Assembly (NCBI GenBank): GCA_029555085.1
Contig: JAKPTO010000043.1
Coordinates: 1 to 43,187, forward strand
DNA length: 43,187 bases
Direction: 5' to 3'
Origin: a bacterium
GTDB taxonomy: Bacteria; Patescibacteriota; Patescibacteriia; UBA1558; S5-K13
Shown here: in pieces, positions 1-9,661 of the stretch
Layout: each line of letters starts with the position of its first letter
How positions within the stretch are numbered: the stretch's first letter is position 1
Notes under the pieces: generated by a model
Seen by the model: the letters and a program-made list of their open reading frames with translations, nothing else
Databases searched by the model: none
Told to the model about the DNA's origin: nothing
Translations under genes and position numbers: made by a program

Positions 1-183
1 TAAATTTAAAAGCATAATAGAATTAAAAAAGGCTTTAAGACAATGGAATATTGATTATAATAATTTAGAACATTGTGCTCTAGGTGGATTAACTCCAAAT
101 GAGGAGTTAAAAAGAGTGCAAAATGTGTGTGCCTAAAACATAAATATTTTATAAAAAAACACTACTCTGCTATAATTATTACA
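1..183 (+). mobile_element. 3' end of an IS481/IS3-like insertion sequence (transposase C-terminus plus putative right terminus TAATTATTACA at 173-183)
   Basis: Frame 2 reads KFKSIIELKKALRQWNIDYNNLEHCALGGLTPNEELKRVQNVCA* (2-136); 'W..dYN....HcALGGLTPneel' is the characteristic rve/IS481-IS3 transposase C-terminus. TAATTATTACA is the exact reverse complement of TGTAATAATTA at 43081-43091. Confidence 0.8.
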
Positions 184-196
184 TAATTTTAAATAA

Positions 197-643
197 ATGT
201 TTTTAACAACACATACAATAGCATCTCTTGCTACGCTAAAAATTAGCTCAAATCCAATAATACTTTTTGGATTAAATTTTTTGCTTCACTATATATTAGA
301 CAGCATTCCTCATGGTGATTGGGGCGCAATTAAAGGATTTAAAAATCTTATAGCAAATTATGCAATACTCTTTATATGCGATATATTTTTTGTTATAACT
401 ATATATTTTCTTTATACAAAATCAAATCCTGTTAATACTATAAATGTTTTATGTGCAATAACTGGCTCTATATTGCCTGATATATTGTGGGGAATGTATT
501 ATGTTACAAAGTTAAAATTTCTAAAAATATTTGTGAATATTAACTACTACGCACATCAAGTATTTGGAGTTCAGGAAGAACAAAAACTTTATTTTCTTAC
601 ACAAATATTGGTTATATTTATTTCTCTAATGATTATTTATTAA
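197..643 (+). CDS. Small multi-TM membrane protein, weakly YdjM-like (H..lD..pHgD, sILPDilwG motifs)
   Basis: 148-aa ORF with several hydrophobic segments and His/Asp motifs LHYILDSIPHGD and GSILPDILWG. Confidence 0.6.
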   Translation: MFLTTHTIASLATLKISSNPIILFGLNFLLHYILDSIPHGDWGAIKGFKNLIANYAILFICDIFFVITIYFLYTKSNPVNTINVLCAITGSILPDILWGMYYVTKLKFLKIFVNINYYAHQVFGVQEEQKLYFLTQILVIFISLMIIY

Positions 644-646
644 TAT

Positions 647-677
647 AAAAACAGACCGAAAATTCGATCTGTTTTTA
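647..677. terminator. Bidirectional rho-independent terminator between convergent genes
   Basis: AAAAACAGACCGAAAATTCGATCTGTTTTT hairpin with A/T runs on both sides, between convergent ORFs. Confidence 0.75.
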
Positions 678-686
678 TATTGAATT

Positions 687-890
687 TTACTTTAAAATTG
701 CTCCGACCGGGCAACTCGATATAATATCGTCAATATTGCAATCACACTTACAATCATCGCCACATGAACACTCTGCTTTTCCATCATCTCCCATTATAAA
801 ACAATCCCCGCACATTGCTACACATGTTCCACATGAAATACATTTTTCTTTATCTACTTTTGGCATAAAATTTAAGTTAATAATTAACAC
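687..890 (-). CDS. 4Fe-4S ferredoxin (likely start at internal Met, MPKVDKEKC, about 866)
   Basis: CISCGTCVAMC ... CPVGAI cluster motif, with an extra Cys-rich insert CSCGDDCKCDC. Confidence 0.85.
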   Translation of the reverse strand: MLIINLNFMPKVDKEKCISCGTCVAMCGDCFIMGDDGKAECSCGDDCKCDCNIDDIISSCPVGAILK

Positions 891-926
891 TATAATATTA
901 AACTTTTTTCAGCTTTTGAGCAATGC

Positions 927-1568
927 CTAATCTTTAGCAATAACAATTGCCCAAATTTGATTCGCCCCATTTTGTTTCAAAACTTTTGCAATTTCATTTA
1001 CAGTAGCTCCTGTTGTATAAATATCATCTATAATTATAAAATTTTGATTTTTACAAATATCGCAATCAGATACAGTAAAAGAATCTTTTAAATTCAATAA
1101 GCGTTCTTCCCTATTTAATTTTGCTTGTTGCTTGGTATGTCTTGTTTTAGCTATTAAATTTGGTAAAAATTTGTAATTAAAGTGCTCTGAAAATTCTCTG
1201 GATAAAAGTTCTGCTTGATTATAACATCTTAAATTAAATCTTTTTTTGGACAATGGCGCACAAACCACAATTGGATTTAAAATTTTATTAAATTCACTCT
1301 CATATTTTTTTATAATGAGTTTTGAAAGCGGAAAACATAAATCGCTTATGTATTTATACTTATAAAAATGAACAATTTTTTTAATTAAAGCATTTTTATA
1401 TGACGCGCATATCAAAACTTTACTCACTGTTTCTGGAATCACCTTTTCTCCATTATAATCCTCTATTTTTGACAAACAATCTTCACAAAGCAAATAATCA
1501 TTTTTACCACAGCCAAGACATTCTAAGGGAAACAATATGTTTAAAATATAATTTATTAATTTTTTCAT
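927..1568 (-). CDS. comF: ComF-family amidophosphoribosyltransferase-like protein
   Basis: N-terminal zinc finger CLGCGKNDYLLCEDC and PRTase motif FIIIDDIYTTGATVNEI. Confidence 0.9.
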   Translation of the reverse strand: MKKLINYILNILFPLECLGCGKNDYLLCEDCLSKIEDYNGEKVIPETVSKVLICASYKNALIKKIVHFYKYKYISDLCFPLSKLIIKKYESEFNKILNPIVVCAPLSKKRFNLRCYNQAELLSREFSEHFNYKFLPNLIAKTRHTKQQAKLNREERLLNLKDSFTVSDCDICKNQNFIIIDDIYTTGATVNEIAKVLKQNGANQIWAIVIAKD

Positions 1569-1585
1569 TCGCTTTTCTTTTAATA

Positions 1586-1613
1586 ATAAAAATCGCCTAA
1601 AGTTTGGCGACCA
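1586..1613 (-). terminator. Rho-independent terminator downstream of clpC
   Basis: Minus strand: TCGCC AAACTTTA GGCGA followed by TTTTTATT. Confidence 0.65.
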
Positions 1614-1639
1614 TTATTAACTAAAACTTATCACAAGTC

Positions 1640-4150
1640 TTATAATTTTGCAATAATTATTTCATCTCCAGAAACATCAACATAAACGCTATCTCCCGGG
1701 TTTATTTTATCAGCCAAGACCTGATTTGCAATATTGTTCTCTATTTTATCAGAAATAAATCTTCTAATCGGTCTTGCTCCCATCTGAGGATTGAAAGAGT
1801 TTTTTGCTATAAATTTATAAACTGATGATTTTACAATTAAATTAATTCCACGCTCTTTCATTCTATCTATTAATTCTTTCATTTGCAGTTTTGCTATTTC
1901 ACTCATTGCATTTATATCAAGTGGTTTAAACACTAAAACTTTATCAATTCTATTTATAAATTCAGGATTAAAATAATCACTTAATGATTCAATAATTTTC
2001 TTCTCTAAATGTTCAAACTCTTCTGTTAAAAATTCCTTTTTTGTATCGTTGCTATCAACATCAAAACCAATTGACGCCTGCCTATTAAATTGTTCACTTC
2101 CTATATTTGAAGTCATTATTATTATTGTATTTTTGAAATTTATCATACGCCCCACAGCATCGACTAAATATCCCTCATCTAAAATTGGTAAAAGTAAATT
2201 GAAAATATCGGGATGAGCTTTTTCTATTTCATCAAATAAAATTATAGAATATGGTTTTATTCTGACCTGATCTGTAAATCTATTTGAATCCCTGTATCCA
2301 ACATAACCCGCCGGAGAACCAATTAATTTTGAAATATCAAATTTTTCAGAAAACTCAGACATATCAACTCTTATGAGGGCTTTTTCGTCGCCATAAATAT
2401 CACGAGCCAGTACTTTTGCCATTTCAGTTTTCCCTACTCCAGATGGACCTAAAAATATAAAAGAGGCAAGTGGTTTATTTGGATTTGAAAGTCCTGCTTT
2501 TGATTTTTTAATATATTGACTCACTGAACTTACAACTTCATCTTGGCCAATAATTTTTTTAGAAATTAAATTTTCTAAATTAACTAACTTTGATTTTTCT
2601 GACTGTAACAAATCTTCTACTGGAATATTTAATGACTTTGAAATAATTTCTGCAATATTTTTTTCTGTAATTTCTCCAAGTGGTTCAGTTTCCTTCTTAG
2701 CTTCTTTTAATTTATTTAATTCTTCTAAAATTTTATCTTCGTTTTGTTGAAAAACTATCGCTCTTTCATAATCGTCCTCTGAAATAGCTTTTTCTTTTTC
2801 TTTTATTGCAATATTTAAACTTGTCTTTAATTCAAATGTTTTTTTAACATTTACATCTTTGGAATGCTTTACTTTAAATTTTGAAGAGGCCTCATCTATT
2901 AAATCAATTGCTTTGTCTGGTAAAAATTTCTCTGGCATATATCTTTGACTTAAAGATATGGCAGATTTTATTGCAGAATCAGAAATTTTTATATTGTGAT
3001 ATTTTTCATAATGATCTCGAAGTCCTAAAATTATTTCCTCTGTTTCTTTCGCATTTGGTTCATCAATTAAAATTGACTGAAATCGCCTCTCAAATGCGGG
3101 ATCGCTTTCTATGTATTTTTTATATTCACTTACGGTTGTAGCTCCTATCACTTTTAAATCTCCCTTTGCGAGTTCTGGTTTTAACATATTCGCAGCATCA
3201 AGTTGTCCTCCTGACGCTCCCATACCAACAAGTGTATGAATTTCATCAATAAATAAAATCGTATCATCGTCATTTTTTGCATCATCAATAATTTTCTTGA
3301 GCCTTTTTTCAAACTCTCCCCTGTACATTGTACCTGATATTATTGCACCTAGATCAATTGCAATAATTTTTTTGTTTAATAAAACATCCGGAACATCAGC
3401 GCATAAAATTTTCTTAGCCAAACCCTCTACAATTGCAGTTTTTCCTACTCCGGGTTCGCCAAGTAAAATTGGATTATTTTTTGTGCGTCTGCATAAAATT
3501 TGAATCAATCTATCTATTTCTTTTTCTCTACCTATAACTGGATCAATTTTTTTCTGCGCATCGCTTGATGTTAATTCAATCGTAAATTGAACTGGATTTG
3601 AATCACTCACCATTCCTGTTCCAGACATCATTTTTTCTATTATGTTTAAATTGGACAAACTATCATCAATTATTTCTGCAAATTTATTTGCGCTCACAAG
3701 CACTCCTTCTATGGTTTTCAAAAATTCGGATTTATTAATTTTCATTTTTTTCAAAAACTCATCTATTTCAAAATTATCTAATTTAATAATTGCGCACAAT
3801 AAATGTTCTGTGCCAATATACTTATGCTTATACTGATACGCAATATTTACTGCTTTTTCAATTACTCTCTGACACTCCTCTGAAAATATAGGAATTTTTT
3901 TATTTTCTATATCTAAAAACGATTCAACTCCTAATTTTGTAACTTCTAGCTTTAAATTTTCTGAACTTATTCCAAAATCTTTCATAATCTGTCCTGCAAT
4001 ACAACCCCTTTCATTTGAAAGTTCATAAAAAATTTCCCAAATATTTATTTCGGATTGATTTAGTGTAATTGCTAAATCCTGCGCTCTTACAAGCACATTT
4101 TTTAACTTTTTTGAAAACTTTGCAAAAATGTTTTTTATATTTTCCTGCAT
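1640..4150 (-). CDS. clpC: ATP-dependent Clp protease ATP-binding subunit ClpC
   Basis: Clp_N repeats, two AAA+ modules (GEPGVGKTAIVEGLA; GPSGVGKTEMAKVLA) and UVR-like DDYERAIVFQQNEDKI between them. Confidence 0.93.
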   Translation of the reverse strand: MQENIKNIFAKFSKKLKNVLVRAQDLAITLNQSEINIWEIFYELSNERGCIAGQIMKDFGISSENLKLEVTKLGVESFLDIENKKIPIFSEECQRVIEKAVNIAYQYKHKYIGTEHLLCAIIKLDNFEIDEFLKKMKINKSEFLKTIEGVLVSANKFAEIIDDSLSNLNIIEKMMSGTGMVSDSNPVQFTIELTSSDAQKKIDPVIGREKEIDRLIQILCRRTKNNPILLGEPGVGKTAIVEGLAKKILCADVPDVLLNKKIIAIDLGAIISGTMYRGEFEKRLKKIIDDAKNDDDTILFIDEIHTLVGMGASGGQLDAANMLKPELAKGDLKVIGATTVSEYKKYIESDPAFERRFQSILIDEPNAKETEEIILGLRDHYEKYHNIKISDSAIKSAISLSQRYMPEKFLPDKAIDLIDEASSKFKVKHSKDVNVKKTFELKTSLNIAIKEKEKAISEDDYERAIVFQQNEDKILEELNKLKEAKKETEPLGEITEKNIAEIISKSLNIPVEDLLQSEKSKLVNLENLISKKIIGQDEVVSSVSQYIKKSKAGLSNPNKPLASFIFLGPSGVGKTEMAKVLARDIYGDEKALIRVDMSEFSEKFDISKLIGSPAGYVGYRDSNRFTDQVRIKPYSIILFDEIEKAHPDIFNLLLPILDEGYLVDAVGRMINFKNTIIIMTSNIGSEQFNRQASIGFDVDSNDTKKEFLTEEFEHLEKKIIESLSDYFNPEFINRIDKVLVFKPLDINAMSEIAKLQMKELIDRMKERGINLIVKSSVYKFIAKNSFNPQMGARPIRRFISDKIENNIANQVLADKINPGDSVYVDVSGDEIIIAKL

Positions 4151-4208
4151 AATATAATTATATCATTGTAATATGTTATTCTAAAATATTTAAGATAAAT
4201 TGTAAATA

Positions 4209-4237
4209 TTGACAAAATACAAATTTATTTATAAGAT
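4209..4237 (+). promoter_or_regulatory. Sigma70-like promoter for the HD-domain gene
   Basis: TTGACA, 17-bp spacer, TAAGAT; followed by AGGAGG Shine-Dalgarno and ATG at 4272. Confidence 0.6.
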
Positions 4238-4271
4238 ACTATGATTTAAAAATCCAATACTAGGAGGAACA

Positions 4272-5435
4272 ATGAAACAAAAACAAAGAGATTATGGAAA
4301 GCTCTTGCGTCTAAAAAATCTCGTAACAGAGCTTGAGAGCCTTAGACCTCAAATTGATTATGGCGTGAATTGCGCAGGTACAATCCACCACATAATTCAA
4401 TACTTCATCAACGAGCTGAAGGTTATGGGGTTTAATTTAAAAGAGTTGCCATTAGCTCATGACTTAGGTCATGTGGTATATGACACAAAAAGCGCCATAT
4501 TACTCATGAATGACCCCAAAATTGGAAAATATGTAGCACCCCCTGATTTCATAGCTGGGATCATTGGTGGCATATTCCACGACTCTGGATTGTTGCTTGC
4601 TAACAAACCAGAATTTTGTCAAAAAATGTTCGGATTCAGGGCTGTTTCAAGATTTGAAGAAGCCGAAAAATTATTACGCCATGCTGAATCCGGAGCCATC
4701 CTGGCGGAAAAATTGCTGTCAAATATTGAGTTGGACACGGATCCTATAACGCAAGAATATATCAAAAAAATGATTGTCTACGTTATAGCTGCGCACACCA
4801 ACTACAAGCAACAAGTAGTGCAGGGATACACAATACAACCCTACAAAGACGCCTGGAGTGATGAATTGCCAATATACCCTGTAACCATCGCAAGGTGGTG
4901 CGACAGAATGGATCTTGTTGGCCCACATTACATCCTAAGGCACTTCTGCACACTTGCGCCAGAAATTCACACACACCTCACCATCAAAGATGGCAAGCAA
5001 CAATTTCGAGAAATTTCTCTCGAAAGCAGTATGGATCTATCTCTTGATGGCAACATGAGAGATCATGTACTAATGTACAAAAACTCTCAAAGTAATGATA
5101 GCCCCTATGGCAAATACGATTTACCTGGGATAATGATAGACTATAGAGAATATCAAAAACAAAGAACCCAGGAATGTCTAAATATCCTGGATCAAACAGG
5201 AGAGCCAGAAGAGGCAATGACAAGAAAAGAACTGTTCCAGTTGATCAAAGAAGCATCAATGTGTAACGAAGATGAAAATATTGATCATCTGGTTACAAAG
5301 TTCTTCAATATTCCTGATAAAAACAGGATTCCGTGGCTCAGAGCTTTTGCAAAAGCCAAAGAACTTATGGATAATCCTGAGTTCCCTGGGGAAGGACATG
5401 CACTAGCATTAGCAAAAAAGCTACTAGTGCGATAA
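4272..5435 (+). CDS. HD-domain metal-dependent phosphohydrolase-like protein
   Basis: H-HD-H-like motifs: LPLAHDLGHVV, GGIFHDSGLL, RHAESGA, IAAHTNY. Strong SD AGGAGG. Confidence 0.7.
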   Translation: MKQKQRDYGKLLRLKNLVTELESLRPQIDYGVNCAGTIHHIIQYFINELKVMGFNLKELPLAHDLGHVVYDTKSAILLMNDPKIGKYVAPPDFIAGIIGGIFHDSGLLLANKPEFCQKMFGFRAVSRFEEAEKLLRHAESGAILAEKLLSNIELDTDPITQEYIKKMIVYVIAAHTNYKQQVVQGYTIQPYKDAWSDELPIYPVTIARWCDRMDLVGPHYILRHFCTLAPEIHTHLTIKDGKQQFREISLESSMDLSLDGNMRDHVLMYKNSQSNDSPYGKYDLPGIMIDYREYQKQRTQECLNILDQTGEPEEAMTRKELFQLIKEASMCNEDENIDHLVTKFFNIPDKNRIPWLRAFAKAKELMDNPEFPGEGHALALAKKLLVR

Positions 5436-5442
5436 TTTATAA

Positions 5443-5482
5443 AAACACCGACTTGTGTAACGCGACTCGGTGTTTCTTTTTT
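5443..5482 (+). terminator. Rho-independent terminator of the HD gene
   Basis: AAACACCGA ... TCGGTGTTT stem followed by a T run. Confidence 0.8.
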
Positions 5483-5498
5483 TATAAATTAAATTGAT

Positions 5499-6389
5499 CT
5501 ACACACTCATTTCTCTAAGTTTTTTTATCCTATCTTCAATTGGGGGATGTGTTGAAAATAATTTTGCGAAAGATTTTTTATTTATTCCAAATGGAGATGA
5601 GATAAATAAATGCGCAGTTGCTGTATTAACTTTTGTCATTCCAATTCCATCATTTTTTATTTTTTCAAGTGCATTTGCAAGTCCCTCTGGATAGCGGGTT
5701 AAGAGTGAAGCAGATGCATCTGCTAAATATTCTCTTTTTCGAGAAACTGCCAGTTGAATAAGATTTGCAAAAATTGGAGAAAGAATAGCTAAAATAATTC
5801 CAACAAGTACTAATAGTCCTCCACTTTTATTATCATCATTATCGCGTCCTCTAAAAAAACTTCCTCTTATAAAAAAATCCGCCATAAGTGATATTATCCC
5901 AACACAAATTATTACAACAGTCATAAGACGAATATCATAATTTTTTATATGACTCATTTCGTGTGCTATTACACCCTCTAATTCCTCATTCTCCAATTTA
6001 TTTATAGCTCCAGTTGTAACAGCAATACTAGAATGTTTAGGATCTCTTCCGCAAGCAAAAGCATTTATGGATTCATCATTCATGATATAAACCTGGGGCA
6101 TTGGATTCCCAGATGCAATACTTAAATTCTCCACCATTCTATAAACATAAGGATTTTCTTCTTTTGTTATTTGTTTTGCCCCAGATGCAAAAAGAGCGAC
6201 TTTATCGCCAGAATAATAACTCATCATACTCATTGCAATAGATATGATAATTGCAAGTATTAATCCAGAATATCCCCATTCAAAAAGATAAGAAAATAAA
6301 TATCCCAACGCTAATATAAATACAATAAAAAAAATTATTAACACGACTGTCTTTTTCTTATTGCTTGATATTTGATTGTATAAATTCAT
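5499..6389 (-). CDS. htpX: Membrane zinc metalloprotease HtpX (M48)
   Basis: HEMSHIKNYD zinc motif, N-terminal TMs, typical NAFACGRDPKHSSIAVTTG. Confidence 0.93.
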   Translation of the reverse strand: MNLYNQISSNKKKTVVLIIFFIVFILALGYLFSYLFEWGYSGLILAIIISIAMSMMSYYSGDKVALFASGAKQITKEENPYVYRMVENLSIASGNPMPQVYIMNDESINAFACGRDPKHSSIAVTTGAINKLENEELEGVIAHEMSHIKNYDIRLMTVVIICVGIISLMADFFIRGSFFRGRDNDDNKSGGLLVLVGIILAILSPIFANLIQLAVSRKREYLADASASLLTRYPEGLANALEKIKNDGIGMTKVNTATAHLFISSPFGINKKSFAKLFSTHPPIEDRIKKLREMSV

Positions 6390-6400
6390 ATTGTTAAAAA

Positions 6401-7393
6401 TTAAATTAATCCAACGAGATTTTTAATTTCTTTCATGTTTTGTTCTGCGATGCTTTTAGCTTTTTCTCTTCCTTCTTCTAAAATCTTCAAAACCGATCCC
6501 TTGTCATTTTCCAATTCTCTCCTCTTTTCACGAATTGGTTCTAAATGTTTGTTTACGACATCCGCAAGAGCTGTCTTTAATTCCGAATATTTCAAAACTC
6601 TATTGTGGTAGTCAACATTGAATTTCTTTGCAATTTCTGGATCTGCTAGAAGTTCTAATATTGTAAATAAATTATCAACTCCTGGCGACATGTGAATAGA
6701 TTTTTGCGGACCTGTATCGGTAACCGACGACATAATCTTTTTTGTAATAGCATCTGGAGAATCATTTAACAGTAAACAACTTTTTTCACCCATTGATTTA
6801 CTCATTTTTCTATTTGGATCTTGAAGAGATCTTATTCTTGTTCCTTTAGTATAAATTGGATTGACTTTTTGAAAATACTCTCCAAATTTATTATTAAACT
6901 TTCGTAGTATTATATTAGTAAGTTCTAAATGTTGTGTTTGATCTTCTCCCACTGGAACAAATTCCGATTTATAAAGTAAAATATCTGCAACCATTAAAAC
7001 TGGATAATCCAAAAGACCCATATTTATATTTTTATCATTTTTTCTGGCCTTATCTTTATATTGAGTCATTCGTTCTAATTCTGAAACAGGAACTATTGTA
7101 TTTAAAATCCAACATAATACACTATGTTCTGGAACTTGGGACTGTAAAAATAAAATTGATTTTTGTGGATCGACACCAATTGATAACAAATCAATCGCAT
7201 TTGAGATAACCTTTTCTTGATATGATTTCACATCATAATCAATAGTCATTGCATGTAAATCAACAATTGAGTAAATACAATTATATTCTCCACTATTTTG
7301 TAAATCTACCCAATTTTTAAGCGCACCAAGATAATTTCCGAGGTGAAATTCCCCAGTTGGCTGAATTCCTGAAAATAATGTTTTTTTATCCAT
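6401..7393 (-). CDS. trpS: Tryptophanyl-tRNA synthetase
   Basis: SGIQPTGEFHLGNYLGAL (HIGH-type) and RKMSKSMG (KMSKS-type) motifs; VGEDQTQHLELT. Confidence 0.95.
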   Translation of the reverse strand: MDKKTLFSGIQPTGEFHLGNYLGALKNWVDLQNSGEYNCIYSIVDLHAMTIDYDVKSYQEKVISNAIDLLSIGVDPQKSILFLQSQVPEHSVLCWILNTIVPVSELERMTQYKDKARKNDKNINMGLLDYPVLMVADILLYKSEFVPVGEDQTQHLELTNIILRKFNNKFGEYFQKVNPIYTKGTRIRSLQDPNRKMSKSMGEKSCLLLNDSPDAITKKIMSSVTDTGPQKSIHMSPGVDNLFTILELLADPEIAKKFNVDYHNRVLKYSELKTALADVVNKHLEPIREKRRELENDKGSVLKILEEGREKAKSIAEQNMKEIKNLVGLI

Positions 7394-7411
7394 ATTTTTA
7401 TATTATTTCAA

Positions 7412-9163
7412 TTACAATTTTCTGTCAAAATATTCATCTATAACTTCTAATGCTAATGGTTTAAAATTGTGAATACCCAACATTGCTCGCTCATCTCCTC
7501 TTTGTATTTTATTACTTGATAATATATCTGCTTTTTCCGTATAGGGTCTTACTGTGCTTGAATGTAGACGATGTTTTTGTTTAAAATTATGTAAAGCTAA
7601 AGTGGGATTTTGTTCTTTGTAATAAATAATTTTATTTGGCTTTTTTGCTTTATTTTCTCTGAAATAATTTTCCCAAAAATCCTCAGAGTTTATTGTGTCA
7701 GTTGCGTGTTTATAGTATAAACCATTATTCTTCAAAATAGTTTGTATTACTTCATCTAATCTAGATTCATAATCTTTGTAACCTAAATAAATTTCATGAG
7801 CATCTTTTATGTTTTTTAAAATATATGGATCTCGAGAAATCAAATCCAATAAATCCCCATCTTCTATATTTAACATTTCCCGCACTTTTTGTTTACTTTT
7901 TTCAAAAAAGTCCCTGGGTAAACCACTTCTATTATACTCCTCAAATTCTTTTATAATTTCATTAATATCTGAATTATCTATATTTATAATATTTTTTAAT
8001 ATTGCTACATTATTATCATCCACTATGGGATTTTGATTTTCATCTAATTCATATCTTGATCCAGTTTGTTTATCAACTTTTGCATTTTTTGGAATAAAAA
8101 CCAATCCACAATTAAGATCAATGCCTCTGTTTTCATTTGTCCAAACCCATACATCGTTCCAATAACCACCGCCACCATTTAAGATATTTCCATTATAATA
8201 ATATTGACTCGCAATAAGCGCCGATGGAAAACAGAAAAACACTTCATTAAACTTTTCCGATCCATAATAACAGTCAGCAACTTCTTCTGTTGCAAAATGA
8301 ATAGCATTAGAATCCGAATAACTGCCGGCATCTGACATTCTCTCTGGATCTAATTTATAATTTAAAGATTCTATAGCCTGCTCTTTACTTTCATATAAAT
8401 TTAGATATAAAAAATTTTCAATTGCTTGTTTTTTGTTTTCTTGTGATAGGTAGACCCCGAGCGGTGACTTTAATCTCCCATCTTCTAAAATTTCCATGAA
8501 ACCCCTAGAATAATCCCCTTCTCCCGCAGAATGAAACATGTGTCCTGTATGATCTCTTATTCCTTGTCTTGTAACATGAGTTACCATGTTACTTGGAAAT
8601 CTTTGCAATAAAATAATATAATCCTCAAGCGACACCTCTTTTAACTTATCTTCATTAAAATATTTTTCCATGGTTTCAAAATCATATCCACAATTTTGCC
8701 ACTTTTCCAACTCTCTTCTATGAAAATCTTCAGAGATAAACTTTGCTCCGCTTAAATCTAATAAATAATTAAGTTTATTTAATTCAATGGTTTTTATATT
8801 TTTATTTTCTTTAAGTTCCTCTATTTTGTTTTCCAAATCTTCAAATGTTTGTTTCCCTATTTCAAGTTCTGCTTTTACTTTTTTTATCTTTTGGTAATTT
8901 AATAATTTCTTGAAAAAAGTATTTGAAAAATAATTTATCTGATTTTGTAGTTCGCTTATACTATCCAACACTTCCTCTAATTTATTCTCTCTTTCAACAA
9001 TTTCATTGTTTAAATTATAAAAATCTATATCTTTTTTATCTTTTTCTTTTAGAGCATCAAAATATCTAGACCTATAACTTCTGATCTTCTTTGCTGTTTC
9101 ATTTCTTTCCTCCTGGAGATTGTCTTTAGAAAATTCTCTTAAAATTTTTGATTCTTTAGCCAT
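7412..9163 (-). CDS. Uncharacterised protein: N-terminal coiled coil plus a conserved-looking globular domain (possible ART-like fold)
   Basis: 583-aa ORF; coiled-coil heptads in the first ~120 aa; then THVTR...FMEILEDGRLKS...AIHFATEEVADCYYG. Confidence 0.6.
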   Translation of the reverse strand: MAKESKILREFSKDNLQEERNETAKKIRSYRSRYFDALKEKDKKDIDFYNLNNEIVERENKLEEVLDSISELQNQINYFSNTFFKKLLNYQKIKKVKAELEIGKQTFEDLENKIEELKENKNIKTIELNKLNYLLDLSGAKFISEDFHRRELEKWQNCGYDFETMEKYFNEDKLKEVSLEDYIILLQRFPSNMVTHVTRQGIRDHTGHMFHSAGEGDYSRGFMEILEDGRLKSPLGVYLSQENKKQAIENFLYLNLYESKEQAIESLNYKLDPERMSDAGSYSDSNAIHFATEEVADCYYGSEKFNEVFFCFPSALIASQYYYNGNILNGGGGYWNDVWVWTNENRGIDLNCGLVFIPKNAKVDKQTGSRYELDENQNPIVDDNNVAILKNIINIDNSDINEIIKEFEEYNRSGLPRDFFEKSKQKVREMLNIEDGDLLDLISRDPYILKNIKDAHEIYLGYKDYESRLDEVIQTILKNNGLYYKHATDTINSEDFWENYFRENKAKKPNKIIYYKEQNPTLALHNFKQKHRLHSSTVRPYTEKADILSSNKIQRGDERAMLGIHNFKPLALEVIDEYFDRKL

Positions 9164-9170
9164 ATTATTA

Positions 9171-9642
9171 ATAATATACTGTTAATTAAACTTCAATAAC
9201 AACCGGCAAAACCGACTATTTTTGGATTATGTTGTTTTGCAAGTTTTCTTGTCTTATCTCTAGTTTTTTCTATTAAATCTTTATTTTCTTTCATATAAAC
9301 AAATCCTCTTGAGATTATATCTGGAGAATGAACTAATTCTCCAGTTTCTGAAGATAATGTAGCAATTGCAACAATCATTCCATCTTCGGCCATTTGCTTT
9401 CTATCACGAAGAACAATATTTGAAACATCGCCAACTCCCAAACCATCAACGAAAACATATCGGCGATATACATTATCTTTTAATCCCTGAGCTGGTCTTT
9501 CATTTCTCGAAATAACCGAAGAAGGGAAAACCACAGTATCTCCTTTTTCAATTTTTAAAAATCTGTGTTACTTGTTTACAATTTTCATTAAAACCACCCT
9601 ATTTTCTCCTTGTACACAAGCACAACAAATTACTATTTTATA
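9171..9642 (-). pseudogene. Truncated, internally deleted duplicate of the rnj 3' region (ORF 9193-9534 is a remnant)
   Basis: Near-identical to 13066-13890 but missing about 81 bp (13120-13200) and about 265 bp (about 13447-13712). In-frame TAA at 9568-9570 where rnj has GAA. C-terminus frameshifted (…NPKIVGFAGCY*). Confidence 0.9.
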
Positions 9643-9661
9643 GTACTCTAAAAATTGAAAG

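Noticed and set aside
736-930. 64-aa + strand ORF antisense to ferredoxin
   Set aside because: Complement of a well-supported ferredoxin; no recognisable protein features. The same reasoning applies to the + ORFs at 1400, 2881, 3297, 3642, 6934, 7809, 11617, 13862, 19523, 20982, 21570, 27838, 29547 and 30777.
4719-5223. Minus-strand ORFs (69, 63, 79 aa) inside the HD gene
   Set aside because: Antisense or overlapping frames produced by the less AT-rich composition of the HD gene; no start context or homology pattern.
9193-9534. Independent 113-aa gene with RNase J C-terminal domain
   Set aside because: Upstream homology to rnj continues past a nonsense codon, the C-terminus is frameshifted and two blocks are deleted, so it is a pseudogene remnant.
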